From NCBI RefSeq assembly GCF_023716665.1, contig NZ_CP071859.1, positions 124,001 to 188,000 on the forward strand: a stretch of DNA of 64,000 nucleotides, given 5' to 3'. Below are positions 18,811 to 27,972 of the stretch, in pieces. The first letter of the stretch is position 1; each line of letters opens with the position of its first letter. This DNA is from Vibrio sp. SCSIO 43135. GTDB taxonomy: Bacteria > Pseudomonadota > Gammaproteobacteria > Enterobacterales > Vibrionaceae. Under the pieces are notes generated by a model. That model ran no database searches and was not told where the DNA came from. It saw nothing but the letters and a program-made list of their open reading frames with translations. The translations under genes and the position numbers were made by a program.

Positions 18811-20097
18811 CTACTTTTGAACCGGACTAGACAAACTTGGCTTCGCAAACATGTACAAGCAACCTAAAATGATATTGTGGGTATAGATGCCATAGTACTT
18901 ATTATTGTAAGACTCAAAGTTGTTTATTATTAACCAAAAAAATAAAAACACTAGTAAGAAGTAGAAATCTATAGAGTTGTTACGATTTTTAACATTAAGA
19001 ATGATTTCTCTATATAATAAACAAAGAAAAAACAGACCTACCAAGCCATATGCTACGAGGGTTTCAAAGTAATAGTTATGTAGATGACCAAAGCCCTTTG
19101 TTCGCTCATTAGACTGAAACTTCTCTGAAGTTTTAGTGACCAGGTGAATTGCCGTATCACTGGCACCTAGTAGAGGGTTTTCTACTATCCAATTTTTAGC
19201 TTCTAGCCACGAGTTGAACCTCACCCCAAAACTCGTCATAGGTATGTTTTCCCAATCGAAGGTCACGACTTTAACCACGGTCTCAACTTCTTTCTGGCTA
19301 ATTCTTTTTTGAACTATATCTGACGTGGCGAGGCTACTAATACTAAGCAAAATTGCAGTATAGAAAACAGCAAGCTTTTTCCGTGTAATACGGTATGGGA
19401 GGATCAATGGCAACGCTAGTAGAGTTAAAATTAATGCAGCCCATACTTGTCTAGTTTGGCTTACGATTAAAGAAAATGAAGAGAAGCAGAATACTGGAAA
19501 TACGGGTATTGTATATAGCCACTTGCACCAATTAGGCCACTTAGCATCTCGAATGATACATACAAAGTAACAACACAGCATAAGAATAACAGCAGACATC
19601 ATAGTCGTGTATTGTGCGTTATGCATACCGAAATCTTGTCGGCTTCCCCTCAGTGCGCGGGTGAAGCTGTTATTTAGCTCATGGTCGTACATGGCTGTGG
19701 CTATAAAGCTGATAGCATAGGTACCGAGTAATATAACCTGCCGTGCACGTTTTCCTTGCACCCAAAGGGAGATAAAGGCAAACAAAAATAGGCTAGTTAG
19801 AGGTTTAATATTTGGATGACTGGGAACATAGTCAGGTATTGCCCAAAAAGCACCAATCCAGCTTACTATTTGAATGAATATACCCGCTAAGAAAAACCAT
19901 AAGATCTTTTTGTCGCAGTCGCGATCTTTAAGTTTTAATACTAATAGCGGCAAGCTTCCGAACAAGATTATGTTTTTAAATTGTCCACTTACTTCCAGCA
20001 TCGACATGGCTGTAGCGCAATATGCGAGACAGACCAAGAACATAAATCGATCATAGGTATCTGATAAGAAGATTCGTTGGAAGGTTTGTATAGTCAT
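18811..20097 (-). CDS. waaL: O-antigen ligase
   Basis: Polytopic inner-membrane enzyme that moves the finished O-polysaccharide from undecaprenyl diphosphate to the lipid A-core on the periplasmic side. The 428 residues show about ten to twelve hydrophobic segments, a large periplasmic loop at about 250-340 and the block GHLHNYYFETLVAYGLVGL with the conserved His that characterises WaaL. VSQTRQVW carries a conserved Arg. Position next to hldD, as in E. coli-like core loci, favours ligase over Wzy polymerase. Confidence 0.85.
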   Translation of the reverse strand: MTIQTFQRIFLSDTYDRFMFLVCLAYCATAMSMLEVSGQFKNIILFGSLPLLVLKLKDRDCDKKILWFFLAGIFIQIVSWIGAFWAIPDYVPSHPNIKPLTSLFLFAFISLWVQGKRARQVILLGTYAISFIATAMYDHELNNSFTRALRGSRQDFGMHNAQYTTMMSAVILMLCCYFVCIIRDAKWPNWCKWLYTIPVFPVFCFSSFSLIVSQTRQVWAALILTLLALPLILPYRITRKKLAVFYTAILLSISSLATSDIVQKRISQKEVETVVKVVTFDWENIPMTSFGVRFNSWLEAKNWIVENPLLGASDTAIHLVTKTSEKFQSNERTKGFGHLHNYYFETLVAYGLVGLFFLCLLYREIILNVKNRNNSIDFYFLLVFLFFWLIINNFESYNNKYYGIYTHNIILGCLYMFAKPSLSSPVQK

Positions 20098-20154
20098 TCT
20101 TCGGCTTACTGCTTTTGTGAAGTTAGTTCAATTAAATGGAGGCGAGTAAAAGCT

Positions 20155-21096
20155 CTAGCTGTTTGTAAGTCGCATATATTCTGCTACGCCATCAGCTACA
20201 CTTTTGAATCTATGATCACACCCAACTGCTCTTAACTTGGTCAAATCGGCTTGAGTAAATTCTTGGTAAGCTCCTTTTAGATGTTCCGGAAAGGGAATAG
20301 TTTCAATATTGCCTTTTTGGTGGAACTTGATCACTGCCTTAGCCACTTCTTCAAACGATTCGGCTTTGCCAGTACCAAGGTTAAAAATCCCCGAACAGCC
20401 GTTATCTAAAAACCATAGATTAACTTTGGCTACATCACCGACATATACGAAATCACGTTTGAATGATTCACTGCCTTCAAATAGTTTTGGGTTTCCTCCT
20501 GCATTCATTTGATTGTTTAAGTGGAATGCTACAGAGGCCATTGAGCCTTTATGTTGTTCTCGTGGACCGTATACATTGAAGTAGCGAAATCCCGTTATTT
20601 GTGACAGCGTTTCACCGTGTTCGTTAGCGTCTTGCCATAGCCTGCGAACATAATTATCAAACAATTGTTTTGAGTACCCATATACATTTAAGGCCCCCTC
20701 ATACTGTTTTTCTTCAATAAAGGTAGTGGTCTCACCATAAGTTGCAGCGGAAGAGGCATAAAGAAATGGTATTTCGCGCTCTAGGCAATAGTGAAGTAGT
20801 TCTTTAGAATACTCATAGTTATTGAGCATTATGTACTTACCATCCCACTCTGTTGTTGCTGAACAAGCACCTTCATGAAAAACAGCCTCAATCGGCCCAA
20901 AGTCATCACCAGCCATTATTTGAGTTAGGAAATCATCACGATCTATATAGTCAGATATATCAAGGTCGACAAGGTTATGAAATTTTCTACCATTCTTAAG
21001 GTTATCAACAACTAATATGTCACTAATACCCTGTTCGTTTAGGGCTTTGATGATGTTGCTACCTATCATCCCTGCGCCACCTGTCACAATAATCAT
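20155..21096 (-). CDS. hldD: ADP-L-glycero-D-manno-heptose 6-epimerase
   Basis: Converts ADP-D,D-heptose to ADP-L,D-heptose, the donor of WaaF and the GT9 enzymes. The 313 residues form a short-chain dehydrogenase-type fold with GGAGMIG at 6-12 for NADP and the catalytic pair Y139-x3-K143. The start at 21096 ([14 protein letters not shown]) fits the family; the longer frame to 21171 would run through the predicted promoter. It is the first gene of the minus-strand core unit. Confidence 0.96.
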   Translation of the reverse strand: MIIVTGGAGMIGSNIIKALNEQGISDILVVDNLKNGRKFHNLVDLDISDYIDRDDFLTQIMAGDDFGPIEAVFHEGACSATTEWDGKYIMLNNYEYSKELLHYCLEREIPFLYASSAATYGETTTFIEEKQYEGALNVYGYSKQLFDNYVRRLWQDANEHGETLSQITGFRYFNVYGPREQHKGSMASVAFHLNNQMNAGGNPKLFEGSESFKRDFVYVGDVAKVNLWFLDNGCSGIFNLGTGKAESFEEVAKAVIKFHQKGNIETIPFPEHLKGAYQEFTQADLTKLRAVGCDHRFKSVADGVAEYMRLTNS

Positions 21097-21145
21097 ATCA
21101 ATACCTATATGTAGATGATCTACGAAATACTTTGTTTGGGAGGGA

Positions 21146-21173
21146 AGTATACCATTCCAGCTTATGAGCACAA
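21146..21173 (-). promoter_or_regulatory. Promoter of hldD unit
   Basis: On the - strand TTGTGC (21173-21168), 16 bases, TATACT (21151-21146). It lies 50 bases before the hldD start and overlaps the spurious upstream extension of the frame. Confidence 0.6.
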
Positions 21174-21223
21174 TGCTGATGGTGAGAGAGTCAGCGCTTT
21201 GCTTGATGAGCGCCGTTGTAGGT

Positions 21224-21253
21224 GTTACAGCCGAACATGATTTACGATATAAT
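21224..21253 (+). promoter_or_regulatory. Promoter of O-antigen operon
   Basis: GTTACA at 21224-21229, 18 bases, then TATAAT at 21248-21253 (with TTACAG the spacer is 17). It lies about 45 bases upstream of the ops element, the usual arrangement for RfaH-controlled operons. Confidence 0.65.
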
Positions 21254-21283
21254 ACTTACTCAGAAAGGAGAACTTTGCTGATT

Positions 21284-21311
21284 GGGAGCCAGACCCAAGG
21301 GCGGTAGCGTG
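21284..21311 (+). promoter_or_regulatory. JUMPstart with ops element (RfaH recruitment)
   Basis: The last twelve bases, 21300-21311, are GGCGGTAGCGTG, a perfect match to the ops sequence at which RNA polymerase pauses and RfaH loads. The preceding GGGAGCCAGACCCAAG resembles the rest of the JUMPstart consensus. RfaH prevents early termination in long AT-rich operons. It lies 285 bases before the first O-antigen gene. Confidence 0.93.
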
Positions 21312-21595
21312 CTCGATTCCGAAGTTCGCGAACGTGGTCTCACTTGCAATAGTTAGCTCCCTCCCGTTGTACTAGGTTGCTCGTAATGAAAGAAGCTTGA
21401 ATTTTATTACTGAGGTATGTGTGGCGTGATTATGATACTAACCACTTTATAGACTGGTATAATGGAAGGATGCTGGTGAGTATAAGAAGACGCCAAAAAT
21501 TGGTGTTTTGGTCGTAGTAGAATTTTCAGCTTTGTTAAAACTAATTTTTGCTAAATTTGCACATTTATAAAATCACAGACAGTTTATTTTAGAAC
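21312..21595 (+). other. Long untranslated leader of O-antigen operon
   Basis: No convincing gene. It holds the palindrome GTTCGCGAAC (21324-21333), an extended -10 candidate TGGTATAAT (21455-21463) and a small hairpin CCAAAA / TTTTGG (21493-21511). Leaders of this length between ops and the first gene are common in O-antigen loci. Confidence 0.6.
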
Positions 21596-22279
21596 ATGAA
21601 AAATAGTAAAGTAGTAATATTCCTGAGGCGTTTGTATAGATTTATAAATAAAAAAGTAAATCTACAAAAAAATGGGCTTTTATTATATAGAAGCTTTTTT
21701 AACGAAACAAAATCAATATTTATCCATATTCCCAAAGCTGCTGGAACTAGTGTATCTCATGCACTTTATAATAAAGACCCGGGGCACTATCCATTAAGAA
21801 AGTATGAACATGCTGATGAGGTTAAGTTTCGTGAATATTTTAAGTTTTCAGTGGTTCGAGATCCGGTAACCAGAATTATCTCAACTTATTATTATATAAA
21901 GAAAAGAGATTCAATAAAGTTTGATAAACATCACCCATTTTACTTTATATCTAAATATGACACTTTAAATGACTTTGTTCAAGGTGGTTTGACCGAGTCT
22001 CTAGTTAGAGAACATTATTTCTTCTGGTCTCAAAGTTATTATTTGAGTGACAAAAATGGGAACATAGCGGTGGATTATTTTGCCAAGATGGAAAATCTTG
22101 ATGAAGATTTTAATTATATCCTAAAAAAAATTAACATAGACAAAGAGCTTAGAAAAAGAAATGCGGGTAATAATAAAGAGAATAAAGAAATTCTCACACC
22201 CAAATCAATTGAAGTGATATATAACCTATATAAGGACGATTATGTTAACTTTAAATTTGAGAAGCCTAAATGTCTATAA
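21596..22279 (+). CDS. Sulfotransferase family protein
   Basis: 227 residues of the Sulfotransfer_2-like group, which moves sulfate from PAPS to sugars. The 5'-phosphosulfate loop is FIHIPKAAGTS at 42-52 and the 3'-phosphate loop is FSVVRDPVTRIIS at 84-96, with R88 and S96 in the expected places. As first gene of the O-antigen operon it probably sulfates an O-unit sugar. The reading is very AT-rich with weak ribosome binding site, like the rest of the island. The ten-base overlap with the next gene suggests coupling. Acceptor unknown. Confidence 0.85.
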   Translation: MKNSKVVIFLRRLYRFINKKVNLQKNGLLLYRSFFNETKSIFIHIPKAAGTSVSHALYNKDPGHYPLRKYEHADEVKFREYFKFSVVRDPVTRIISTYYYIKKRDSIKFDKHHPFYFISKYDTLNDFVQGGLTESLVREHYFFWSQSYYLSDKNGNIAVDYFAKMENLDEDFNYILKKINIDKELRKRNAGNNKENKEILTPKSIEVIYNLYKDDYVNFKFEKPKCL

Positions 22280-23442
22280 GTAATAATATAATATGGCTTT
22301 TTTCTTCATTAACATTTCTGATGCTAGTAACGCCCATATCATACTCAAAATTTGGAGGCCAATCGGTACTTTATTCCTTATTGATGATAGTCCTTACATT
22401 ACTCGCTTTATACTTTGATAAAATAAATAAGTTATGTAATTCTAAAGAAGTAATTGATAACCTAAAAATTAAACTAGTTTTGTTGATAGTATTGATGGCG
22501 CCAAGTTTGTCTTTAGTCGTTAACAATACTGATGATAGTGTCAAGTTTATTCAATATATATCATGGTTGTTTCTCCTTTCAGTGTGGGTTCTTTATCCAG
22601 ATAGCCATAGAATCACAGGATTAATTAGGAGCTTAATAAACTTTGCATTAGTGGTACATGTCATCATATTCTTATCTCAGCAGATATTGTATAAGTTTTT
22701 TGGTGTAATAATAGACTTCTACCAGTTGGTTTTTCCTTTTTCAGATGGGAGTATATCGACTAGTTATAACGCAGTAAGAATGGGGGGACTGACACCAGAA
22801 CCTGGTGCGTATGCTAATATCATTTTGTTACTTTCTGGGATGAAGTGTTGTTTTGACCAAAGGTTGACAAAACTATCAGCGTTGGCTGTGATTTCAAGCA
22901 TTTTGACAATATCAGGTTCGAGTATTTTTCTGGTAGCGATTTTTGTCTCTAGCTATGCTTTAATTATGGAAAAAGGCTATAAACAATATTTTTACCTTTT
23001 TATTGGTATAGCTGCACTCTTTAGTGTCATGTACTTTTCTGGAGTTTTTGATTTTATTATTAATCGATTCGTTAATAGTGCTGTTATGGATAACAGTACA
23101 TCCTATAAGATTAACAATCTAATGACATACGCGAACTCAACTCTAGTTGAACTTGTTTTTGGGGTTGGCCACAATAGTGCACTAACAGGTTCTGAGTTAG
23201 GTTATAACCATGTTAATAGTAATGGCAATGGTTTTAATGCTGTTGTTGTATTTGGATTGCAAGGCTATTTGCTGATGTTTTCTTTATTCGCATTGGTAAT
23301 TAAAAACAAATATATACTTCCCTTGTTTTCTATTTTTATATTTTCTAGATATTCTTTTTCTTACCCAATATATTGGTGCTCAATTATTGTTATGATTCAG
23401 TCATCTCTATGTTTAGGGTGGAGGAAAAATGAAGTCCAATAA
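22270..23442 (+). CDS. Wzy-type O-antigen polymerase
   Basis: 390 residues with about ten to twelve hydrophobic helices and one larger periplasmic loop. RMGGLTPEPGAYAN at about residues 173-186 resembles the Arg/Gly-rich loop motif of polymerases that join O-units in the periplasm. The sequence family is highly variable, so the call rests on topology and context: next to a flippase, in an operon with no other polymerase candidate. It overlaps the sulfotransferase and the flippase genes. Confidence 0.75.
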   Translation: MSISNNIIWLFSSLTFLMLVTPISYSKFGGQSVLYSLLMIVLTLLALYFDKINKLCNSKEVIDNLKIKLVLLIVLMAPSLSLVVNNTDDSVKFIQYISWLFLLSVWVLYPDSHRITGLIRSLINFALVVHVIIFLSQQILYKFFGVIIDFYQLVFPFSDGSISTSYNAVRMGGLTPEPGAYANIILLLSGMKCCFDQRLTKLSALAVISSILTISGSSIFLVAIFVSSYALIMEKGYKQYFYLFIGIAALFSVMYFSGVFDFIINRFVNSAVMDNSTSYKINNLMTYANSTLVELVFGVGHNSALTGSELGYNHVNSNGNGFNAVVVFGLQGYLLMFSLFALVIKNKYILPLFSIFIFSRYSFSYPIYWCSIIVMIQSSLCLGWRKNEVQ

Positions 23443-24676
23443 GTTAAGAAATGATGCGATAATATCGTTTTCCTTTAAAGGACTATCTGCTCTATTTAGC
23501 CTAATTTTCGGGTATATATTAAATGACAGGTTGGGAAGTGAGTATGCAGGATATATATTTTGGTCTATATCTATCATTACTATGTTATCACCTGTTGGTT
23601 GCTTTGGTCTCAGAAATGTAGTTTTGCGATTGATAGCCAAAGGTGAACGCTATAGTTCATATACTCATTTAGGTGTAATAGTAAAATCAATCTTGATAGT
23701 TTCTTTTTCTTCGGTCTTAGTAATTGCTATATTTTACCTTGCAAGCGGGGTGCTAATTGAAAATGAAGAAAAGGTTAGTATTGCATCCATTTTTATAATT
23801 TCATTTTTATTTGTTAACCTTATTTCTATATTAGAGTCGGCGTATCAGGGAAAGAACAATATAGTAATCTCATCTATACTTTCTGGTATTCTATTGAACT
23901 TTGTATTGATCTGTGCCCTATTTTTTGAAGGTATAGACCATATACTGTTTTCGTATGTATTTTTGATTTCTAATATTGCTATTTTTGTATTATCGCTTAC
24001 CTACTGGATAAGTACTGATAGATATAGGGAACTTAAATTTCCTACGAATGATGAGATGAATAAAGTCGCGATTACAATGCTTCTTATTCAATTAGCTAGC
24101 CAACTAAACGCTCAATTTCCAGGGGTATTTTTAGGGACTATTGCTAATGGAGAAATAATAGCGGTTTATGCGATTTGTTTGAAGCTATCAACTTCAACCT
24201 CATTTATTCTATTTGCAGTAAATAAAGTTGTGTCACAAAGGTTTGCAAAATTATATTACAAAGGAGAATTAGAGGAGCTTAGAAAAGTAGTTCAATGGAG
24301 CACTAGAGTAATGTTGTCAATTTCTATACCTATACTACTAATTATAGTGATCTTTTCAGGTGAAATATTAGGGTTTTATGGGAAAGAATTTTTAGAATAT
24401 AAAAATATACTCTATATCTTACTAGCTGGACAGTTTATCAATGTGGCTACGGGATCTGTTGGTTTTTTGCTTCAAATGACAGGTAACGAAAAGCATCATA
24501 GATTCAATGTAATGGTGTCCGCTATGTTGTCCGTCTCACTATGTATAATACTAACTCCTATGTTTGGTATTTATGGCGCAGCTTTTTCAACATTTGTTGG
24601 GCTTGCATCAACTAACTTATTGTCATGTATAAAAGTTAATAAATTACTTTCTATTAATACTTTAAAATTCTGGTAA
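23429..24676 (+). CDS. O-unit flippase, Wzx type
   Basis: 415 residues with about twelve membrane helices, of the polysaccharide-biosynthesis/MOP exporter superfamily. It would flip undecaprenyl-diphosphate-linked O-units to the periplasm. NKVVSQRFAKLYYKGE and the C-terminal IYGAAFSTFVGL are features often seen in Wzx proteins. It overlaps the preceding polymerase frame by 14 bases. GGAGG before the ATG is one of the few clear ribosome binding sites in the island. Confidence 0.85.
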   Translation: MKSNKLRNDAIISFSFKGLSALFSLIFGYILNDRLGSEYAGYIFWSISIITMLSPVGCFGLRNVVLRLIAKGERYSSYTHLGVIVKSILIVSFSSVLVIAIFYLASGVLIENEEKVSIASIFIISFLFVNLISILESAYQGKNNIVISSILSGILLNFVLICALFFEGIDHILFSYVFLISNIAIFVLSLTYWISTDRYRELKFPTNDEMNKVAITMLLIQLASQLNAQFPGVFLGTIANGEIIAVYAICLKLSTSTSFILFAVNKVVSQRFAKLYYKGELEELRKVVQWSTRVMLSISIPILLIIVIFSGEILGFYGKEFLEYKNILYILLAGQFINVATGSVGFLLQMTGNEKHHRFNVMVSAMLSVSLCIILTPMFGIYGAAFSTFVGLASTNLLSCIKVNKLLSINTLKFW

Positions 24677-24769
24677 ACTTTTATCGGTTGGTTATATTAA
24701 TATGATTTTTAACGAGTAAATATAATGATTAGTGTTCAACTTTAGTGATTTTTATTCAATGGTTTGATT

Positions 24770-25747
24770 ATGAAAGTGGCACATGTAGGGAATAATACCT
24801 CTATGACAAATATGGGGTACAATGATTTTTATTTGTACTTAAAAAATAACGGGAACCATGATGTTTCCTATCTAAGTCCAGAGAGTCTAGAACTGAAAAG
24901 TATAATAAACTTCTTCCTATCTCTGATTAGAATGCCTGACAAATTTGATGTTTATCACGTTCACTCGACTCAACTGTTGTTTATTGTTTGGTTATCTTTC
25001 TTTTTTCGCATTAAATTTTCTAAGATAGTTTATACGGTACACACCTCTAGAAATAATTTAAAAGGAATAAACTATCTATTATTTTTTCTAAATATACTAA
25101 TTAGTAGTCAGGTTGTGTTCTGCAGTAAAAGTAGTTTCTTATCTTTTTCGAATAAAATCACTAGAATGAAAAAGTGCTCCTATATTACAAACGGTGTAGT
25201 TCTCAATGAGAATATAGTAGCTGAATCACATTCCTCTGGTAGAGCATCTGCGATGGTTGGTAGGTTGATACCCCTAAAGAACCCTGAGCCTATAATTTCG
25301 TTCTTTGATCAGAAGAAGGAATACGCTCTTCATGTTCTCGGTGATGGGTGTCTCCGGAAAAGTCTAGAAGCTAAATATAGTAGTAATCGGTTAAAGTTTT
25401 GGGGGCTAAAGGAGAGGGCGTATGTCTACAAAATTTTGGAAAGTTCTCAGTTTTTTTTCTCGAATTCAACTGTTGAAGGCATGCCAATATCGGTTCTTGA
25501 GGCAATTTCCTTTGGTTGTATCCCGATACTTTCTGAAATACCCCCACACTTGGAGTTGGCTGAGTTTGGGATAAAGGTATTTTATATCAATGAGCTAAAT
25601 ACTATAGATGACATATTTGATGCTCTTAATGAGCTTTCCGACGAAGAAATTTCTAATATAGTAAAAAGAAACCACGCTATATTGATGGAGAATTATTCTT
25701 TAGACGAGATGCACAATAAATACAATGCAATTTATGAGGAGTTATGA
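24770..25747 (+). CDS. Glycosyltransferase family 4
   Basis: 325 residues starting MKVAHVGNNTSMTNMGYNDF; the ATG at 24770 is preferred to a TTG two codons earlier. The donor domain contains VGRLIPLKNPEP, GDGCLRKSLE and NSTVEGMPISVLEAISFG, which carries the E-x7-E motif. Likely adds one sugar of the O-unit. It follows the flippase by 93 bases and overlaps the next gene by four bases (ATGA). Confidence 0.85.
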   Translation: MKVAHVGNNTSMTNMGYNDFYLYLKNNGNHDVSYLSPESLELKSIINFFLSLIRMPDKFDVYHVHSTQLLFIVWLSFFFRIKFSKIVYTVHTSRNNLKGINYLLFFLNILISSQVVFCSKSSFLSFSNKITRMKKCSYITNGVVLNENIVAESHSSGRASAMVGRLIPLKNPEPIISFFDQKKEYALHVLGDGCLRKSLEAKYSSNRLKFWGLKERAYVYKILESSQFFFSNSTVEGMPISVLEAISFGCIPILSEIPPHLELAEFGIKVFYINELNTIDDIFDALNELSDEEISNIVKRNHAILMENYSLDEMHNKYNAIYEEL

Positions 25748-26355
25748 AGATAGTTGAGTTTACAGGGCCACCATGTGCTGGTAAAAGTTATTACCTAAGG
25801 CACAGAAAAACTGATGCTAGCGATTTCCCTGTGTATGGAAACCCATACTCAAAGGTAAAATCAAGATTTCTCCTTCAGAAGGTATACTTTTTTATTATTG
25901 GAGTTTTTTCGCTTGATGCTAGATCTATTTTAAAGCTATATAGCCACATCGGTGAAAATGAAACTCGTTTTCTTCATGTGCTTAGAGTTATGTTTTATGT
26001 TTTCTTGAAGTTGGGTAGGTTGAAGTTTTTAAAAAAACTGGATTTATCAAGCAAAATATATATTGATGAAGGGGTTAGTCATATCCCATTCAATTTACTC
26101 TGTAATGATTCGTTATATATCAACGAGCTCTTCAATAAAATTAAAGAAGATATATCTGATATTGAAGTGGTTTTAGTTAATGAAGATAGAGAGTTAGTCA
26201 GCCAAAGATTACTTGAAAGAGGGCATAAAAGAGTAAACTCGAGTAACCTTGACTGGTTTTTAAACCGAAATCTTGATGTTGTTAATACAATATCTGAAGT
26301 TTATCCCGAAATTTTTAGTGAATTCAATGAATACCACAAAAAGTATGAAGTCTAA
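25744..26355 (+). CDS. P-loop NTPase/kinase-like protein, unknown
   Basis: 203 residues with Walker A GPPCAGKS at 8-15 right at the N-terminus, as in small-molecule kinases. YIDEGVSHIPF in the middle could be the Walker B/acid region, and RELVSQRLLERGHKR resembles a lid with arginines. No family name comes to mind. The ATGA overlap with the GT4 gene and an overlap with the following kinase-like gene suggest that the two P-loop proteins act together in O-unit modification. The substrate is unknown. Confidence 0.7.
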   Translation: MKIVEFTGPPCAGKSYYLRHRKTDASDFPVYGNPYSKVKSRFLLQKVYFFIIGVFSLDARSILKLYSHIGENETRFLHVLRVMFYVFLKLGRLKFLKKLDLSSKIYIDEGVSHIPFNLLCNDSLYINELFNKIKEDISDIEVVLVNEDRELVSQRLLERGHKRVNSSNLDWFLNRNLDVVNTISEVYPEIFSEFNEYHKKYEV

Positions 26356-27778
26356 AATATTAACAGACCTTTTTAGTGAACTAAACGAAGCTAATGTTGT
26401 TTACTGTAGTTGGAAAAATAACCATGAACTAGATATAGCACTTTCTGGAGATTCAGATCTTGATATTTTGGTTCATCAGAGTTCTTATGCTGAAATGTGT
26501 GAACTAATGTTGAGCTACGGATTTGTCGAGGCTAATAATAGCAGGATATCTTATCCCTTCGTATATCACTACTACTGTTTTGACGCTAAGTTATGTAAGT
26601 TTGTACATATCCACCTGTATACGAAAATTATAACTGGTGAGAGTCATATAAAAAACTATCACTTTCCGATTGAAAGTGAATTGCTTTCAAATAGGATAAA
26701 ACATAAAGGTATATATGTCTTAAACGACTCTCAACAAGCGAAAATATTTCTTTTACGCTTCATCGCAAAGCAAGGCTCTATCCCTAGTAGGATGCTATAC
26801 AAAAAGGAGCTACTCTCATATAAAGAAGAGCTAGATTTGTGTACTGTTGGTGAGTTGAGTTTTTCCGAACAAGACCTTATTAAAAATATAGACTATGAGG
26901 ACCTACTGAAATGCAAAGGTGATCTAAGTTTCAAAAAGGTTTCAAATGTTAAGAAAAGTATAAAATTGTTTAGGCGATTTAACTCGTTTGAAGAGTTTTT
27001 ATATCGATATTATCAAATAGCGTATAGGATCATTAACAAATTAATATTAAAAGAGAAGAAAAACTTAGGTAGCGAAGGGAAAATTGTAGCTATTACCGGG
27101 TTAGATGGTGCTGGAAAGTCATCTAGTGTTGCTTTTCTTCAGGAGCTTTATTCTAGCAAGTTTAATTGCAGAACATACCATGTAGGAGTTCCTAAATATA
27201 CATATATCACACTGCCATTTAATATAGCATTCAATATTATAAAAATATTAAGAAAAAAAGATAAATTACAGTCTAGCACTATTAAATCCGGTGTGAAACC
27301 TACATCAATGTTGCATGCAATTAGATATGCAGTCTTGGCGTATGAACGCTATAAAACTTTGAAGAAAGCACAAAGATTCTCCTATAGAGGAGGTCTTGCT
27401 ATACTGGATAGATATCCATCTCAAAATATTGGTGTAATGGATAGCCGGAGAATTATAGTTGATGCAAAGTCCTCCCAACTATGTAAGTACTTAAAAAACC
27501 TAGAAGACAGACTATATTCAGCTTGTGTGAAACCGGACTTATTAATGAACCTTGTTGTACCAGAGCATGTTTCAATATCTAGGAATAGAAATCGTGATAA
27601 GTTGAATAAAGAGACTGATGAGGAGATAAGACTACGATACAAGATTAACTCCGGCTTATCCTATTCTTCATATTTGTTTACTGAGGTTGATATGAATAGA
27701 GATAAGCATCAATGCATGCTCGACTTGTCGTCTAACGTCTGGTCTCTTTACAATAAATCCACTAAAATTACCGACTAG
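26345..27778 (+). CDS. Nucleotidyltransferase-like domain fused to thymidylate-kinase-like domain
   Basis: 477 residues from ATG 26345 (alternative 26327). The N-terminal part has GDSDLDILV at 35-43, the G-S/D-x-D-x-D pattern of nucleotidyltransferases of the MNT/NTP_transf_5 type. The C-terminal part has Walker A ITGLDGAGKSS at 250-260 and LAILDRYPSQN, a DR-motif region as in thymidylate kinase. It is not the housekeeping tmk, which is about 210 residues and single-domain. Its place in an O-antigen operon suggests a sugar- or glycan-phosphorylating role, which is only inference. Confidence 0.7.
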   Translation: MKSKILTDLFSELNEANVVYCSWKNNHELDIALSGDSDLDILVHQSSYAEMCELMLSYGFVEANNSRISYPFVYHYYCFDAKLCKFVHIHLYTKIITGESHIKNYHFPIESELLSNRIKHKGIYVLNDSQQAKIFLLRFIAKQGSIPSRMLYKKELLSYKEELDLCTVGELSFSEQDLIKNIDYEDLLKCKGDLSFKKVSNVKKSIKLFRRFNSFEEFLYRYYQIAYRIINKLILKEKKNLGSEGKIVAITGLDGAGKSSSVAFLQELYSSKFNCRTYHVGVPKYTYITLPFNIAFNIIKILRKKDKLQSSTIKSGVKPTSMLHAIRYAVLAYERYKTLKKAQRFSYRGGLAILDRYPSQNIGVMDSRRIIVDAKSSQLCKYLKNLEDRLYSACVKPDLLMNLVVPEHVSISRNRNRDKLNKETDEEIRLRYKINSGLSYSSYLFTEVDMNRDKHQCMLDLSSNVWSLYNKSTKITD

Positions 27779-27972
27779 ATTAACTTCTGTCTACCAATAT
27801 TTATTTGGTTGTGACTTAAATTATTGAAGTATGTTGTATCCCTATAATTGGCCGATATACATGTCTAAAATCTAAGCTCGTAGCCATTTTCTACGGGTAA
27901 AATGAATAAATCACAGTATGTGCGATATTACTTTTGCTAAAGGTATATTTGCCCTAATTGAAGGAATGTAAT

